DNA of 33,218 bases from Polaromonas sp. (GCA_021737975.1 JAIPCZ010000028.1:1-33218); one strand, 5' to 3'; shown: positions 1 through 9,198, counted from the stretch's first letter. The notes: generated by a model not told the origin, from the sequence alone. Numbers and translations: made by a program.

Positions 1-921
1 GTGACCTACCTCACCATGCAGGTGCAGCGCCCCGGCGGTGAGGAGGCCCGCACCATGGTGGTGGGTGTGGAGCCCGGCAAGCCCGGCGCGCCGGGTTACC
101 TGGTGGCGGGGCGCCAGCTTACCCGCGACCACTACGAAGCCGTGGCCGACGTCAAGACCGGACTCAAGCTGGGCGACGCGGTGCAGGTGCGCCGCCACAG
201 CTACACCGTGGTCGGCCTGACCCAGCGCATGGTGTCTTCGGGCGGCGACCCAATGCTGTTTGTGCCGCTCAGGGACGCGCAGGAAGCGCAGTTTTTGAAG
301 GACAACGACACCATCGTGAATGACCGCACGCGCACGGCGGCCAACCCGGCGTTCAACCGCCCCGGCGTGCCGGGCCTGCTCGATGCCGTGCAAGCCCTGC
401 AGACCAGCAGCCACAATGTCAACGCGGTGCTGGTGCAGTTGCAGCCGGGCTGGCAGGCCGACGAGGTGGCCGACGCCCTGAAGCGCTGGAAACACGTGCA
501 GGTGTACACCCGCGCCGGCATGGAAGACATTCTGGTGGCCAAGCTGATTGCGACATCGGCCCGGCAGATCGGCATGTTCCTGGCCATTCTGGCGGTGGTG
601 AGCGCGGCCATTGTGGCCTTCATCATCTACACCATGACACTCGGCAAAATCCGCGAAATTGCGGTGCTCAAGCTCATCGGCACACGCAACATGACGATTG
701 CCAGCATGATCCTGCAGCAGGCCATGGGGCTCGGGCTGATCGGCTTCATGGTGGGCAAGATTGCGGCCACCGTGTGGGCGCCGATATTTCCCAAATACGT
801 GCTGCTGATGCCCAGCGATGCCGTCACCGGCCTGCTCGCCACGCTGCTGATTTGCGCCCTGGCCAGCACGCTGGCGATACGCGTGGCGCTCAAGGTCGAC
901 CCGGCCGAGGCGATTGGATGA
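1..921 (+). CDS. FtsX-type ABC transporter permease (5' end probably cut by window)
   Basis: This is the permease subunit of a MacB/DevC/LolC-like ABC exporter, whose large periplasmic domain lies between membrane segments. About 180 N-terminal residues are soluble and periplasmic-like. Three hydrophobic segments follow (about 190-215, 235-260 and 275-295), with the FtsX-family pattern in which a KIREIAVLKLIGT stretch follows the first of them. An FtsX permease normally also has an N-terminal transmembrane helix, which is missing here, so the gene very likely begins before base 1 and the GTG at base 1 is internal. Its TGA overlaps the ATG of the ATPase gene (ATGA), so the two are translationally coupled. 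The substrate cannot be read from the sequence. Confidence 0.85.
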   Translation: MTYLTMQVQRPGGEEARTMVVGVEPGKPGAPGYLVAGRQLTRDHYEAVADVKTGLKLGDAVQVRRHSYTVVGLTQRMVSSGGDPMLFVPLRDAQEAQFLKDNDTIVNDRTRTAANPAFNRPGVPGLLDAVQALQTSSHNVNAVLVQLQPGWQADEVADALKRWKHVQVYTRAGMEDILVAKLIATSARQIGMFLAILAVVSAAIVAFIIYTMTLGKIREIAVLKLIGTRNMTIASMILQQAMGLGLIGFMVGKIAATVWAPIFPKYVLLMPSDAVTGLLATLLICALASTLAIRVALKVDPAEAIG

Positions 922-1652
922 GCACCATGAATACACAAAAGAATACAGCCCCGGGCGGCATCCGCATCGAGGGCCTGCGCAAGGTTTACGGCCAGGGCGA
1001 CAGCGCCGTCGAGGCCTTGAAGAACGTCAACATGGTGGTGGCGCCGGGTGAGGTGGTGGGCCTGGTGGGCCCGTCGGGCTCGGGCAAGAGCACGCTGCTC
1101 AAATGCCTGGGCGCCATCATCGAACCCACCTCGGGGCGCATGACGCTGGGCAGCGACGTGATTTATGACAACGGCTGGAAAGTGCCCGACCTGCGCGCGC
1201 TGCGCCGTGACCGCATCGGCTTCATTTTTCAGGCGCCCTACCTGATCCCGTTCCTGGATGTGACCGACAACGTGGCGCTGCTGCCCATGCTGGCGGGCCA
1301 GACCAACCCGCGGGCAAGGGCCCGCGCACTGGAATTACTCACCGAACTCGATGTGCAGCACCGAGCCCGCGCCGAGCCCTCGCAACTCTCGGGCGGCGAG
1401 CAGCAGCGGGTGTCGATTGCCCGGGCCCTGGCCAACCGCCCGCCCGTGATCCTGGCGGACGAACCGACCGCGCCGCTGGACAGCGAACGCGCCCTGGGCG
1501 TGATACGCATCCTGAACCAGATGGCGGTTCAGGCCCACACGGCGATCATCGTGGTGACACACGACGAAAAGATCATTCCCACCTTCAAGCGGATCTACCA
1601 CATCCGGGACGGACAGACCGTGGAAGAAGCCGGCCAGGGGCTGAGTCTTTGA
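918..1652 (+). CDS. ABC transporter ATP-binding protein (LolD/MacB/DevA type)
   Basis: Cytoplasmic ATPase that powers the permease encoded just upstream. It is 244 aa from the ATG that overlaps the permease stop; a longer reading from 774 would run through the permease gene and is not credible. Walker A is GPSGSGKST (about 51-59), the signature is LSGGEQQR, Walker B is VILADEPT followed by a D-loop, and the switch region is VVTHDE. The Walker B region reads [11 protein letters not shown], with Pro where Asn or Ser is usual before LD. The FtsX-type partner puts it in the exporter class that moves lipids, lipoproteins, peptides or antibiotics rather than importing nutrients. Confidence 0.9.
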   Translation: MSTMNTQKNTAPGGIRIEGLRKVYGQGDSAVEALKNVNMVVAPGEVVGLVGPSGSGKSTLLKCLGAIIEPTSGRMTLGSDVIYDNGWKVPDLRALRRDRIGFIFQAPYLIPFLDVTDNVALLPMLAGQTNPRARARALELLTELDVQHRARAEPSQLSGGEQQRVSIARALANRPPVILADEPTAPLDSERALGVIRILNQMAVQAHTAIIVVTHDEKIIPTFKRIYHIRDGQTVEEAGQGLSL

Positions 1653-1683
1653 ACCCCAAAACGCACCTCAAAAGGAGATTCCC

Positions 1684-2073
1684 ATGAACAGTTCCCGTGG
1701 TCTTCGCATGCTGGCCGTCCTGGCGGTCGTGTTTGGCGCGCTCACGATTTTCAGCGGCGGCCGCGCCCTGTTTGGCGGCGAGCAGGCGCAAGCCGCGGTC
1801 GGCAATGCCGTCGGCTTTGTGCTGTGGTTCAATTTTCTGGCGGGTTTTGCCTATGTGCTGACGGGCGCCGGGCTTTGGCAGGGCCGGCGCTGGGCCGTGG
1901 CGGGCGCCGGCCTGCTGGCCCTGGCCACCAGTCTGGTGGTGCTGGCGTTTGGTCTTCACGTGGTGACCGGAGGCGCTTTCGAGATGCGCACCGTGGGCGC
2001 CCTGGGCGTGCGGCTGGCGTTCTGGACCCTGGTGTTCGCCGTGGGGCGGCGTGCCAGCAAGGCCACGCCTTGA
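1684..2073 (+). CDS. Small four-helix membrane protein, unknown function
   Basis: A 129-aa hydrophobic protein with about four predicted transmembrane helices (roughly residues 8-28, 42-64, 70-95 and 102-122) and a short basic tail. A good ribosome site (AAAAGGAGA) lies 7-8 bases before the ATG. It follows the ABC ATPase gene by 31 bases on the same strand, so it is probably the last gene of that operon. I do not recognise the family and see no catalytic motif. A few Arg and Glu residues sit in loops only. It ends 7 bases before the convergent rhodanese gene. Confidence 0.7.
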   Translation: MNSSRGLRMLAVLAVVFGALTIFSGGRALFGGEQAQAAVGNAVGFVLWFNFLAGFAYVLTGAGLWQGRRWAVAGAGLLALATSLVVLAFGLHVVTGGAFEMRTVGALGVRLAFWTLVFAVGRRASKATP

Positions 2074-2080
2074 TTGGCGC

Positions 2081-2461
2081 TTACTCGAACGACGGTGTCT
2101 CGGGCTTGGCCACGGCCTTGCCCGCTGCCGCCCAACCGTCATAACCACCGGCAATCGAGCGCACATTGAGGTAACCCATGTCATGCAGGGTCGCCGCGGC
2201 GAGCGCCGCACGGCCGCTGGTTTTGCAGTACAGCAGGATGTTGAGGTCGCGCGCCTGCAGCGCCGGGTTGGCGCTGAATTTGAATTCGAGCATGCCGCGC
2301 GATATGTGCACGGCACCCGGCAGATGACCGGCAACAAATTCATCGGCTTCGCGCACATCCACCAGCACATCGGCTTCGCGGATGGCTTGTTCGGCGTCAG
2401 CCACCGGGATTTCCTGAACGTGGGCTTTGGCGGCAGCAACGAGATCGTGGGCAGTTTTCAT
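2081..2461 (-). CDS. Rhodanese-like domain protein
   Basis: Single-domain rhodanese of 126 aa, probably a cytoplasmic sulfurtransferase or persulfide carrier. The domain markers are VLVDVREADEF, GHLPGAVHISRG, the active-site loop CKTSGRA with the persulfide-accepting Cys, and the C-terminal IAGGYDGW box. I chose the start at 2461 because the longer reading in this frame overlaps the end of glgC on the same strand, and MKTAHDLV gives a normal N-terminus for the family. The Lys after the active Cys is less common than Arg but keeps the positive loop that polarises the substrate. It lies 95 bases downstream of glgC on the same strand and may be co-transcribed. No functional link is evident. Confidence 0.88.
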   Translation of the reverse strand: MKTAHDLVAAAKAHVQEIPVADAEQAIREADVLVDVREADEFVAGHLPGAVHISRGMLEFKFSANPALQARDLNILLYCKTSGRAALAAATLHDMGYLNVRSIAGGYDGWAAAGKAVAKPETPSFE

Positions 2462-2556
2462 CGGGCAATTTCCTGTCTGGGGTTGTTGAGCGTCGAATAA
2501 TATCCGTACCGGCTTAAGTATCGGGCGTGCAGGGTTTTTGGCCTGGCTGACCAGGC

Positions 2557-3867
2557 TCAGCGGATCCCCTTCACCGCCTGGCCCAGCATCTCCTTGGTGA
2601 CCAGGGTGATGCCCGACTCGGTGACACGGAAGCGTTTTTTGTCCTGCTCCGGATCCACGCCAATCACGGTGCCCTCGGGCAGCACGCAGTTTTTGTCGAC
2701 GATGCATTTCTTTAAAATGCAATGGCGGCCCACCTGAACGTTGGGCAAGACCATCGAGTCCTCGATGGTGGTGTAACTGTGCACATGCACCCCCGAGAAC
2801 AGCATGGACCGGCGCACCGTGGCGCCGCTGACGATGCAGCCGCCCGAGACCATCGCGTCAACCGCCTTGCCACGCCGGGTGTCGTCGTCAAAGACAAATT
2901 TGGCGGGCGGCGTTTGTGGCTGCCAGGTCCAGATCGGCCAGTTGTCTGAATACAGATTGAGGTCGGGCGTGACCTGCACCAGGTCCATGTTGGCAGCCCA
3001 GTAGGCGTCGAGCGTGCCCACGTCGCGCCAATAGGGCGGCTTGTCTGGCTCGCTGACACAGCTGTCGGAAAAATTCTGGGCAAAGGTGCGGTAACGTTTA
3101 ACGCAGTGCGGAATGACGTCCTTGCCGAAGTCGTGGCTCGACTTGGGGTCGTCGGCGTCGCGCAGCAGTTGCTCGATCAGGAAACTGGTGTTGAAGACAT
3201 AGATACCCATGCTGGCCAGCGCGTGCGCAGGGTCGCCGGGCAAGTGCTGCGGCTCGGCCGGTTTTTCTGCAAACTCGAGCACCCGGCCTTCCTCGTCCAC
3301 CGACATGACACCAAAGCTGCTGGCCTCGGCCAGCGGCACCTCGATGCAGGCCACGGTCAGGTCGGCCTGCCGCGCCACGTGGGCGGCCAGCACCCGGCCG
3401 TAGTCCATGCGGTAGATGTGGTCACCTGACAGGATCAGCACGTACTCGGGTCGGGCATGGCGGATTTCACGCAGGTTTTGAAACACCGCGTCGGCCGTGC
3501 CCTGGTACCAGTGCTCTTCGTCGGACTGCTGTTGCGCCGGCATGATCTCGATGAATTCGTTGAGGCGCCCGTCCAGAAAACTCCAGCCCAGCTGCAAATG
3601 GCGGATCAGGCTTTGCGACTTGTACTGCGTGGCCACGCCGACCCGGCGCACGCCCGAGTTGACACAGTTTGAAAGCGTGAAGTCGATGATGCGGAATTTG
3701 CCGCCAAACGGCACCGCCGGCTTGGCGCGAAAGTCGGTCAGTTCGTGCAAGCGGCTGCCGCGACCGCCCGCCAATATCAGGGCGAAGGTGTTGCGCGTCA
3801 GCTGGCTGACAAAACGCGGGTCCTGCGCCCTGCGCTCACTCGCTCCCATTTCTTGCTGGTTTGCCAT
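2557..3867 (-). CDS. glgC: Glucose-1-phosphate adenylyltransferase (ADP-glucose pyrophosphorylase)
   Basis: Makes ADP-glucose from glucose-1-phosphate and ATP, the committed step of bacterial glycogen synthesis. It has 436 aa, close to the usual 420-440. The N-terminal nucleotidyltransferase domain carries the pyrophosphorylase loop [16 protein letters not shown], then [16 protein letters not shown] and the [12 protein letters not shown] sugar-phosphate site. The C-terminal half is a left-handed beta-helix of hexapeptide type ([19 protein letters not shown] and following), the allosteric domain in this family. No other glg gene is in the window, so the rest of glycogen synthesis is elsewhere. 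Neighbouring genes on this strand are spaced by 43-95 bases and look unrelated. Confidence 0.96.
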   Translation of the reverse strand: MANQQEMGASERRAQDPRFVSQLTRNTFALILAGGRGSRLHELTDFRAKPAVPFGGKFRIIDFTLSNCVNSGVRRVGVATQYKSQSLIRHLQLGWSFLDGRLNEFIEIMPAQQQSDEEHWYQGTADAVFQNLREIRHARPEYVLILSGDHIYRMDYGRVLAAHVARQADLTVACIEVPLAEASSFGVMSVDEEGRVLEFAEKPAEPQHLPGDPAHALASMGIYVFNTSFLIEQLLRDADDPKSSHDFGKDVIPHCVKRYRTFAQNFSDSCVSEPDKPPYWRDVGTLDAYWAANMDLVQVTPDLNLYSDNWPIWTWQPQTPPAKFVFDDDTRRGKAVDAMVSGGCIVSGATVRRSMLFSGVHVHSYTTIEDSMVLPNVQVGRHCILKKCIVDKNCVLPEGTVIGVDPEQDKKRFRVTESGITLVTKEMLGQAVKGIR

Positions 3868-3910
3868 AAATTCACTCCCATGCAGTCATCGACACTCGAA
3901 TTGAGCCGTG

Positions 3911-4381
3911 TCAGGCCGCCGTCACGCCGAAGTTCTCGGGCATCTGGATGGCCACGACCTCGCCACGCGCTGTGGCAACGCCGCCGGCATAGACAGTGGA
4001 CTCGATGACCACTTTGCGGCCCTTGATTTCTTTCACCCGGCCGCGAATTTCCAGCGTCTCGGCAATCGGCGTGGGTTTCAGGTAGTCCACATGCAGCGAA
4101 CCGGTGACAAAGCGAAACGCCGGAAGCGTGTCCATGGCGCGACCCTCCTGCTTGTACATGGCCGCGGCGGCTGTGCCTGTGCTGTGGCAGTCGATGAGCG
4201 AGGCCAGCAGGCCGCCGTAAGTGAAGCCCGGCACGGCAGTGTGGTAAGGCTCGGGGGTGAAGCGGGTGACGGTTTCGTCACCGTCCCAGAAGGTCTTGAT
4301 GCGGTGACCCTGGTCATTTTTTGCGCCGCAGCCATAACAATGCGACAGGTTTTCGGGGTAGTAGTCCTGGAAGGCTTTCAT
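3911..4381 (-). CDS. PaaI-family hotdog-fold thioesterase
   Basis: A 156-aa protein with one hotdog domain, likely an acyl-CoA thioesterase. The family core is visible as the YGGLLASLIDCHSTGTA segment (the central helix that bears the acidic catalytic residue) followed by a TGSLHVDYLKPTP strand and a final VATARGEVVAIQMP strand. The N-terminus has a CYGCG motif followed by an N-x-x-G turn, seen in a subgroup of PaaI-like proteins. The substrate is unknown. It lies between DUF3422 and glgC on the same strand. A weak FNR-like site about 75 bases upstream is listed separately. Confidence 0.85.
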   Translation of the reverse strand: MKAFQDYYPENLSHCYGCGAKNDQGHRIKTFWDGDETVTRFTPEPYHTAVPGFTYGGLLASLIDCHSTGTAAAAMYKQEGRAMDTLPAFRFVTGSLHVDYLKPTPIAETLEIRGRVKEIKGRKVVIESTVYAGGVATARGEVVAIQMPENFGVTAA

Positions 4382-4453
4382 GGGGTGTTTCCTGTTCGGT
4401 GCATCAACATTTTCTTGTATGCCGCATTACGCCCCATGTGCACGTACAGGACG

Positions 4454-4467
4454 CTGACATATATCAA
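4454..4467. promoter_or_regulatory. Weak FNR/Crp-family-like box
   Basis: CTGAC-ATAT-ATCAA, against the FNR consensus TTGAT-N4-ATCAA: the right half-site is perfect and the left matches three of five. It sits in the 97-base gap upstream of the thioesterase gene. The -10 that would lie at class II distance (GTAATG or similar near 4424-4431) is poor, so this could be chance. Confidence 0.3.
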
Positions 4468-4478
4468 TTTTGCGGCGC

Positions 4479-5888
4479 TTAATGGCCTGTCGTGAGCTTG
4501 GCGTGGATGCGCCGCGTAGTGCGCCAGACCGCCCACAACACGACCGGCACCAGGGCACCGGCGGCGATTTCGGGGTTGATCGGCAGGCCCGCGGCCTTGA
4601 GCGCCTTGCCGCCGTACAGCAGCAGGCTGACCACGTAATAGGAAATGGCGGCAATCGACAGGCCTTCCACCGTGCTTTGCAGGCGCAGTTGCAGTTCCTG
4701 GCCGCGCGTGAGTTTTTCCAGCAACTGCTGGTTTTGCACCTCGGTGGCGATGTCGACCCGGGTGCGCAAGAGGTCACTGGCGCGGGCCACCCGTTCCGAC
4801 AGGGAAGCCAGCCGTTGCCCGGTGGCGGCCACGGTGGCCATGGCCGGCGACAGGCGGCGCTGCATGAATTCGCCGATGGTCTGGGTGCCGGGGATGGCTT
4901 TTTCGCGCAGTTCCCGGATGCGCTGATTAACCAGCGCGTAATAGGCCTGGGTGGCGGCAAAGCGGTAACTGTTGGCGGCGGTGGCGCGCTCCACGCCGGC
5001 CGCCAGTGACACCAGGGTGTCGAGCAAGGCCTGGTCAGAGGCCGATTTGTCTTCCAGTTGCGTGGTGATGCGCACGAGCTCGTTTTCGGCCTGCGCCAGC
5101 ATCGGCCCCAGGGCCTTGACCACCGGCAGCCCGCGCAGCGCCATGAGGCGGTAGGTTTCGAGCTCGAGCAGGCGCGCAGCAATGCGGCCCGCGCGGGTCT
5201 GGCTGGTGCCCTCGGGGGCGATCACCAGCATGCGCTCGAAGCCGTCGGGCTGCAGGCGGAACTGGGTCAGCGCCCACGAATGGCCCATTGGATGCTCATA
5301 GCCCTGGCGATTGGCCGGCTCAGCGCCCTGCCCCGCCACGCTGGCGGCATTGCTGCCCAAGAGCGAGGCCACCACCGTGCGTGCGCCAAGCCAGCGTGTT
5401 GCCTGCGCCATCAAGGCGGTGGCATCGTCGAGCGGCGCGTTGAGCATGGCCAATTGAACGGCGGCCACGGTGCGGCCCGGGATGTGTGCCAGCCACGACG
5501 GAGGGACCGCCAGATGGCTCAGCAGATCAGGCTCACTGGCACCCAGCAGGGCATTGGCCGGCAAGGCCTGAACCAGAGAATAGCGGGTAAATTCGGTGTG
5601 GCGCTCCCACTTGACGGTCAGTCCGTCCAGGCGCAGGCGCAAGAAGTTGTCGTGCAGGCGCTCGGGGGCGAGTTCGGCCTGGCCGGGCAAGCGGTTCAGG
5701 TGGGCGCATTCGGCCTCGCGGCTCACGCCCTCGTTGAGCACCGCCACATAGACCACCAGCGCCGGCAGGCGAATGCGCGCGGAGGGTCGGGCGTGCACCT
5801 CGTTGTGCAGGGCCGCGCGCTGCGGGTCGTCCGGCGGCAGGCAGTGCGGCACGGGCGGCACAGGATCAGTGGGGGCGGAGGTTTGCAT
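4479..5888 (-). CDS. DUF3422 family membrane-anchored protein
   Basis: A 469-aa protein matching the proteobacterial DUF3422 family, whose function is not known. The N-terminal HNEVHARPSARI region is the recognisable family hallmark. A long, helix-rich middle follows (about 220-400), rich in Ala, Glu, Arg and Leu and likely coiled-coil. Two hydrophobic segments near the C-terminus (about 405-425 and 433-452) then anchor it, with a short basic tail in the cytoplasm. The architecture suggests a soluble cytoplasmic domain held at the inner membrane. The nitroreductase gene ends 36 bases upstream on the same strand. I cannot assign a reaction. Confidence 0.88.
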   Translation of the reverse strand: MQTSAPTDPVPPVPHCLPPDDPQRAALHNEVHARPSARIRLPALVVYVAVLNEGVSREAECAHLNRLPGQAELAPERLHDNFLRLRLDGLTVKWERHTEFTRYSLVQALPANALLGASEPDLLSHLAVPPSWLAHIPGRTVAAVQLAMLNAPLDDATALMAQATRWLGARTVVASLLGSNAASVAGQGAEPANRQGYEHPMGHSWALTQFRLQPDGFERMLVIAPEGTSQTRAGRIAARLLELETYRLMALRGLPVVKALGPMLAQAENELVRITTQLEDKSASDQALLDTLVSLAAGVERATAANSYRFAATQAYYALVNQRIRELREKAIPGTQTIGEFMQRRLSPAMATVAATGQRLASLSERVARASDLLRTRVDIATEVQNQQLLEKLTRGQELQLRLQSTVEGLSIAAISYYVVSLLLYGGKALKAAGLPINPEIAAGALVPVVLWAVWRTTRRIHAKLTTGH

Positions 5889-5924
5889 GTGGGCTATTTT
5901 GCCGAGTTTCTGCCGGTGAGCACA

Positions 5925-6554
5925 TCACAGGCTGCTGACAAACGCGGCCACGTCCGGCCGCAAACGTGCCGGCTTGCCCTTGGACACGGTGCCAATGTTG
6001 ATGCAGCAAACGGCCTGCTCATGCGTGTGCATGCCAAAAAGCGCGCGCAGCCGGGGCGATGCCAGCGCCTGGCCGCTGGTGAGCCCCGAGCCAAAACCCA
6101 TGGCATGCGCGGCCAGCAGCACGTTTTGAATGGCGCAGCCCAGCGAGACCAGGCGCTCGGCGTCGCTCACGGCCAGTTCACCCGACTCGAGCCTGCGGGC
6201 ATCACGCTCCGGCGTGCTGCCGACCAGCCTGGCAATGGCCAGCATCAAAAAGGGGGCGCGGTGGGCCTTGTCGCGCGCATTGTCAATTTGTTCGGGTGTG
6301 GCTGCAGGGTCGCGGTCGAGCAGCGCCAGGCCAAAGACCTCGGCCAGCAGGTCGCGCTTGTCGGCAGGCACCAGCACAAAACGCCAGGGCAGCAGTTGGC
6401 CATGGTCGGGCGCCGCCGCCGCCGTGCCAAGAATCTGCTGGACTTGCGGCGCGGACGGACCCGGGTCGGCCAGGCGGCGGGGTGCCACGTGCTGACGCGA
6501 GTGAATCAGCGCATTGGCAAATTCCGAAAATTCAAAGCCGGCGGGCAAGTCCAT
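5925..6554 (-). CDS. NAD(P)H nitroreductase, YdjA-like
   Basis: FMN-dependent nitroreductase-fold oxidoreductase of 209 aa. The motif APDHGQLLPWRFVLV near residue 40 is the FMN-binding signature of the YdjA-type small nitroreductases. LGCAIQNVLLAAHAMGFGSG is the conserved helix that packs on the flavin. The C-terminal INIGTVSKGK strand is also typical. I chose the ATG at 6554 over one 16 codons upstream because an AGGAAC ribosome site lies about 7 bases before it and the upstream extension is not family-like. The physiological substrate is unknown. It follows the thioredoxin-like gene by about 50 bases. Confidence 0.88.
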   Translation of the reverse strand: MDLPAGFEFSEFANALIHSRQHVAPRRLADPGPSAPQVQQILGTAAAAPDHGQLLPWRFVLVPADKRDLLAEVFGLALLDRDPAATPEQIDNARDKAHRAPFLMLAIARLVGSTPERDARRLESGELAVSDAERLVSLGCAIQNVLLAAHAMGFGSGLTSGQALASPRLRALFGMHTHEQAVCCINIGTVSKGKPARLRPDVAAFVSSL

Positions 6555-6605
6555 GGGGTAGTTCCTGTGTGCTCGGGCGCAAGTGTGCCCTATTCCAGGC
6601 AAGGT

Positions 6606-6842
6606 TCAGGCGCTGAGCCACTTCTGCACTTCAGCCACGGTCGGGATGCGCCCGCTGCTGACGAGCTTGTCATTGACGACCAGACCCGGCGTTGACAGCA
6701 GGTCGTACTGCAGGATCTGCTTCATGTCAGTGACCTTGACGATTTCGGCCTGCACCTTGGCGGCGCTCGCCGCCTCCCGGGCAACGGCCTCCAACTTGCG
6801 GCAGTTGGCGCAGCCGGGACCCAGAATCTTGATGTTCAACAT
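6606..6842 (-). CDS. Small thioredoxin-fold protein (redox-active disulfide protein 2 type)
   Basis: A 78-aa minimal thioredoxin-fold protein with no signal peptide, so probably cytoplasmic. The active-site motif GPGCANCRK sits near residue 9-16. The STPGLVVNDKLVSSG segment supplies the cis-Pro strand that faces the disulfide. These proteins are commonly encoded beside CSC-motif permeases, as here: the permease gene lies 26 bases upstream. A natural inference is that this protein reduces or carries a thiophilic substrate for the permease. Its paralogue at 11742-11975 sits next to a second permease of the same superfamily. Confidence 0.88.
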   Translation of the reverse strand: MLNIKILGPGCANCRKLEAVAREAASAAKVQAEIVKVTDMKQILQYDLLSTPGLVVNDKLVSSGRIPTVAEVQKWLSA

Positions 6843-6868
6843 ACGCTTCTCCTTGAAATGAAAATGTG

Positions 6869-8314
6869 TCAGACCGGCGTGTGCGCCATTTGGCGGCGCC
6901 CAAGCCAGGCCATCGCCCCCGCCAGCAAAGCCAGAAAGCCAAGCAGTGCCAGGGCCAGCGGCAGCCAGCCCAGCCCATCGACCCAGGCGCCGTAGAGCAG
7001 CCCCGCGCACACACTGAAGACCGCGACCAGGCCCACGTAGGCGAGCGTCTTGGTCCAGGCGATGACGGCGGCCACCATCAGCATGCTTTGCAGGCTGAGC
7101 TCGGGGTCGGCCATCAGGTAGGCCAGCAGCGGGCCGGGGTGCATGCCGAGGTCGAGGAACATACGTGCCACCGGCACCTCGACCAGCGTGGGAAAGTACA
7201 TGAAGACACCAAAACCCACGGCCACGGCGTTGGCCGGCACGGTGTTGCTGCCCGCCAGGCTCTCGACCCATTCCGGGCGGATGAGCTGGCGCACCATGCC
7301 CACGATAAAAACACCCGCCACGAGCAGCACAAAGATCTGCTTCACAAAACGCCAGGACTCCCAGAGCCAGGCGCGCCAGTCGTCGCCGTCGAGCCCTTGC
7401 GCGAAATGCCACACGGCCCACAGCGCCAGGGCCACACCGAAGAGACGGCCGGTGAAAGCCACCTCGAGTGTGCCCGGCCCAGGAGTCAGGCGCAGCGCGG
7501 CCACGGCCAGCGTGGCGGCGGCGAGCCCGAGCACCAGCCAGGTCCAGCGCGTGGCGCCCTCGACGATGTTCTCCAGGCCCTTCCAGGCCGTGGCAGCAAT
7601 GAGCAGCAGCAGGCCGATCAGCACCGAGCCCTGAAAACTCACACCCTCCTCACCCCTGGCAGCGTCGAAAGGCAGCCAGGAAAACAACGTGCCCTGCCAC
7701 GCTTGCGCCCAAGACAGGGGCAAGTCCAGGGTGAAGACCGGGGCCGTCAGCGGCCACAGCTTCAGTGTTCCGGCAAGCAACAAACCCACCAGGGACAAGA
7801 GCACACCAAGCGCGACGGGCGCCATGCTGGCGTGGTCGGCAAACAGGGAGTCCGTTTCGGCGTCGTGGCTGGCGTCCTCGCGCCAGAAAATCAGGGCCAT
7901 CAGCATGCCGATGCCGGCGCCGAACAGCAGGCACAGCAGCAGCCGGGCAAGGGCGAATTCGGGCCCCAGGATGCTGCCGGTGTAGGCCAGGGCCATGATG
8001 TTGCCCGCCGGCGCAAAAAACAGGAAGGTGATGGCCGGGCCGATGCCCGCGCCCTTGCGGTAGATGCCGGCAAAAAGCGGCACGATGGTGCAGGAGCAGA
8101 CGGCGATCAGCGAGCCCGCCGCGGCGGCGGCCGGGTAGGACACGTGAGCGGGGGTGCTGCGCCCGAGCCAGCGCGTGATGGCGGCCTTGGGAATCAGCGC
8201 CGCCATGGCGCCGGCAATAAAAAACGCGGGCATCAGGCACAGCAGCACATGGGCTGCCAAGTAGGAAGCCAGGCTGCCGGCACCGCCATGGAGCAATTTC
8301 AGTGCGAATTCCAT
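6869..8314 (-). CDS. Permease of the DUF318/ArsP superfamily (long form)
   Basis: Inner-membrane permease of 481 aa with about ten hydrophobic segments. The superfamily marker AVCSCTIVPLFAG (about 72-84) is followed by FFAPAGNIMAL, and a matching half appears later (FPTLVEVPVARMFLDLGM). This is the superfamily that includes ArsP, the methylarsenite exporter, and YraQ. The middle part (about 150-280) is longer than in the 348-aa paralogue at 10587-11633, with extra membrane segments. Pairing with the CANC-motif protein just downstream suggests a substrate that binds thiols. Organoarsenic or another soft metal(loid) is plausible but not shown. The gene after it (nitroreductase) may share the transcript. 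Confidence 0.88.
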   Translation of the reverse strand: MEFALKLLHGGAGSLASYLAAHVLLCLMPAFFIAGAMAALIPKAAITRWLGRSTPAHVSYPAAAAAGSLIAVCSCTIVPLFAGIYRKGAGIGPAITFLFFAPAGNIMALAYTGSILGPEFALARLLLCLLFGAGIGMLMALIFWREDASHDAETDSLFADHASMAPVALGVLLSLVGLLLAGTLKLWPLTAPVFTLDLPLSWAQAWQGTLFSWLPFDAARGEEGVSFQGSVLIGLLLLIAATAWKGLENIVEGATRWTWLVLGLAAATLAVAALRLTPGPGTLEVAFTGRLFGVALALWAVWHFAQGLDGDDWRAWLWESWRFVKQIFVLLVAGVFIVGMVRQLIRPEWVESLAGSNTVPANAVAVGFGVFMYFPTLVEVPVARMFLDLGMHPGPLLAYLMADPELSLQSMLMVAAVIAWTKTLAYVGLVAVFSVCAGLLYGAWVDGLGWLPLALALLGFLALLAGAMAWLGRRQMAHTPV

Positions 8315-8439
8315 ACAGAACTCTCTTTGGGATGGGCCTGGAAATTTTAGGCAGCGGCGATGGCCCCGACATTGATCAAATCGCGGTCGATGCCATTTTC
8401 TTATTGCGAAAAACTTGGTTTTCAGAATTCAACCGGCGG

Positions 8440-9198
8440 TCATTTGCAGTTGTTATGCAGCTTCCACTGTTCTTCATGGCCCATGGCTTTGGCGAAGTCC
8501 GGCACTTGGCAGCGCTTAATTTCTGCCGGGTCCATCGGAGTCAAGGGTGTGGCCGTGTTGTCTGGTGCTGCTTGAACCGAGTTTTGAGTTCCCTGGCTGT
8601 AAATCCATTGCGTAATGCCGCCAACTCCAAGGGCGAATCCGGCCACGATGAGCCCCTGGGCCAGGTTTGTGCGCGATTTTTGGCTCGCAGGCATTTCACA
8701 CGCAGCCCCCGGGCAGAGTTTTGCCTTTTCCTTATTGAACTGATTGAAAATTTTGCAGCCAAGGCAGATACCAAATGCGGCCTCGAAAAATAGCAGGATG
8801 AGGCACAGCGCGCAAACCATGAGGTTGATGGGGCCGATCACGTTGTTGAGTACCACCAGATACAGCATGGCCAGCGCCAGGACAAATCCGATGGCCCAGG
8901 CAAACCGTTTTTGAGGTGCGCCCACATAGTCGGGCAATTGCGCGCGCACAAACCATTGCCCAACAGTCAAACTCGGGGCATAGCGTGGATTGATGAAGAT
9001 GCGGATGGTGAAGTCAACCAGAAAAGCCACCACGAACACCCTCGTGGGTTGGAAGTTTCCCATAAGCCAGGCGTTCATGAAGCTCACGATGGCAAAGAAA
9101 AACAAAATCCCGGCACTGGCCCGCACAGCACGCTCGTTGAGAACCGGAACTTCATAACCAGGCAGTTTCTCGCCAAATTGAAAAATGGAATTTGTCAT
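8440..9198 (-). CDS. DUF4395 domain membrane protein
   Basis: A 252-aa inner-membrane protein that matches DUF4395, a family of unknown function. The N-terminal VLNERAVRASAGI segment is typical. Four or so hydrophobic segments follow (about 28-48, 52-70, 95-115 and 120-145). A GICLGCKIFNQF motif after the last of these gives the conserved CxxC. The C-terminal tail (about 165-252) carries one more hydrophobic segment and a polar end with two further Cys. The CxxC near the membrane and the neighbourhood of two thioredoxin-like proteins suggest thiol chemistry, possibly sulfur or metal handling, but this is inference. It is transcribed away from the Crp/Fnr gene, sharing a 71-base promoter region. 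Confidence 0.85.
   Translation of the reverse strand: MTNSIFQFGEKLPGYEVPVLNERAVRASAGILFFFAIVSFMNAWLMGNFQPTRVFVVAFLVDFTIRIFINPRYAPSLTVGQWFVRAQLPDYVGAPQKRFAWAIGFVLALAMLYLVVLNNVIGPINLMVCALCLILLFFEAAFGICLGCKIFNQFNKEKAKLCPGAACEMPASQKSRTNLAQGLIVAGFALGVGGITQWIYSQGTQNSVQAAPDNTATPLTPMDPAEIKRCQVPDFAKAMGHEEQWKLHNNCK

Noticed and set aside
5058-6695. Long open frame (545 codons) on the plus strand opposite the DUF3422 and nitroreductase genes
   Set aside because: It runs antisense to two recognisable genes, has Arg/Gln/His-rich composition typical of GC-rich shadow frames and shows no domain motif.
6866-8350. Long open frame (494 codons) on the plus strand opposite the permease gene
   Set aside because: Antisense to a clear membrane permease; its product is low-complexity Gln/His/Arg/Gly with no family signs.
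8366-8379. Possible FNR site CCGAC-ATTG-ATCAA upstream of the long permease gene
   Set aside because: Only one half-site is good, and the nearest TAAAAT -10 is about 26 bases away, not the 32-33 expected for a class II site.
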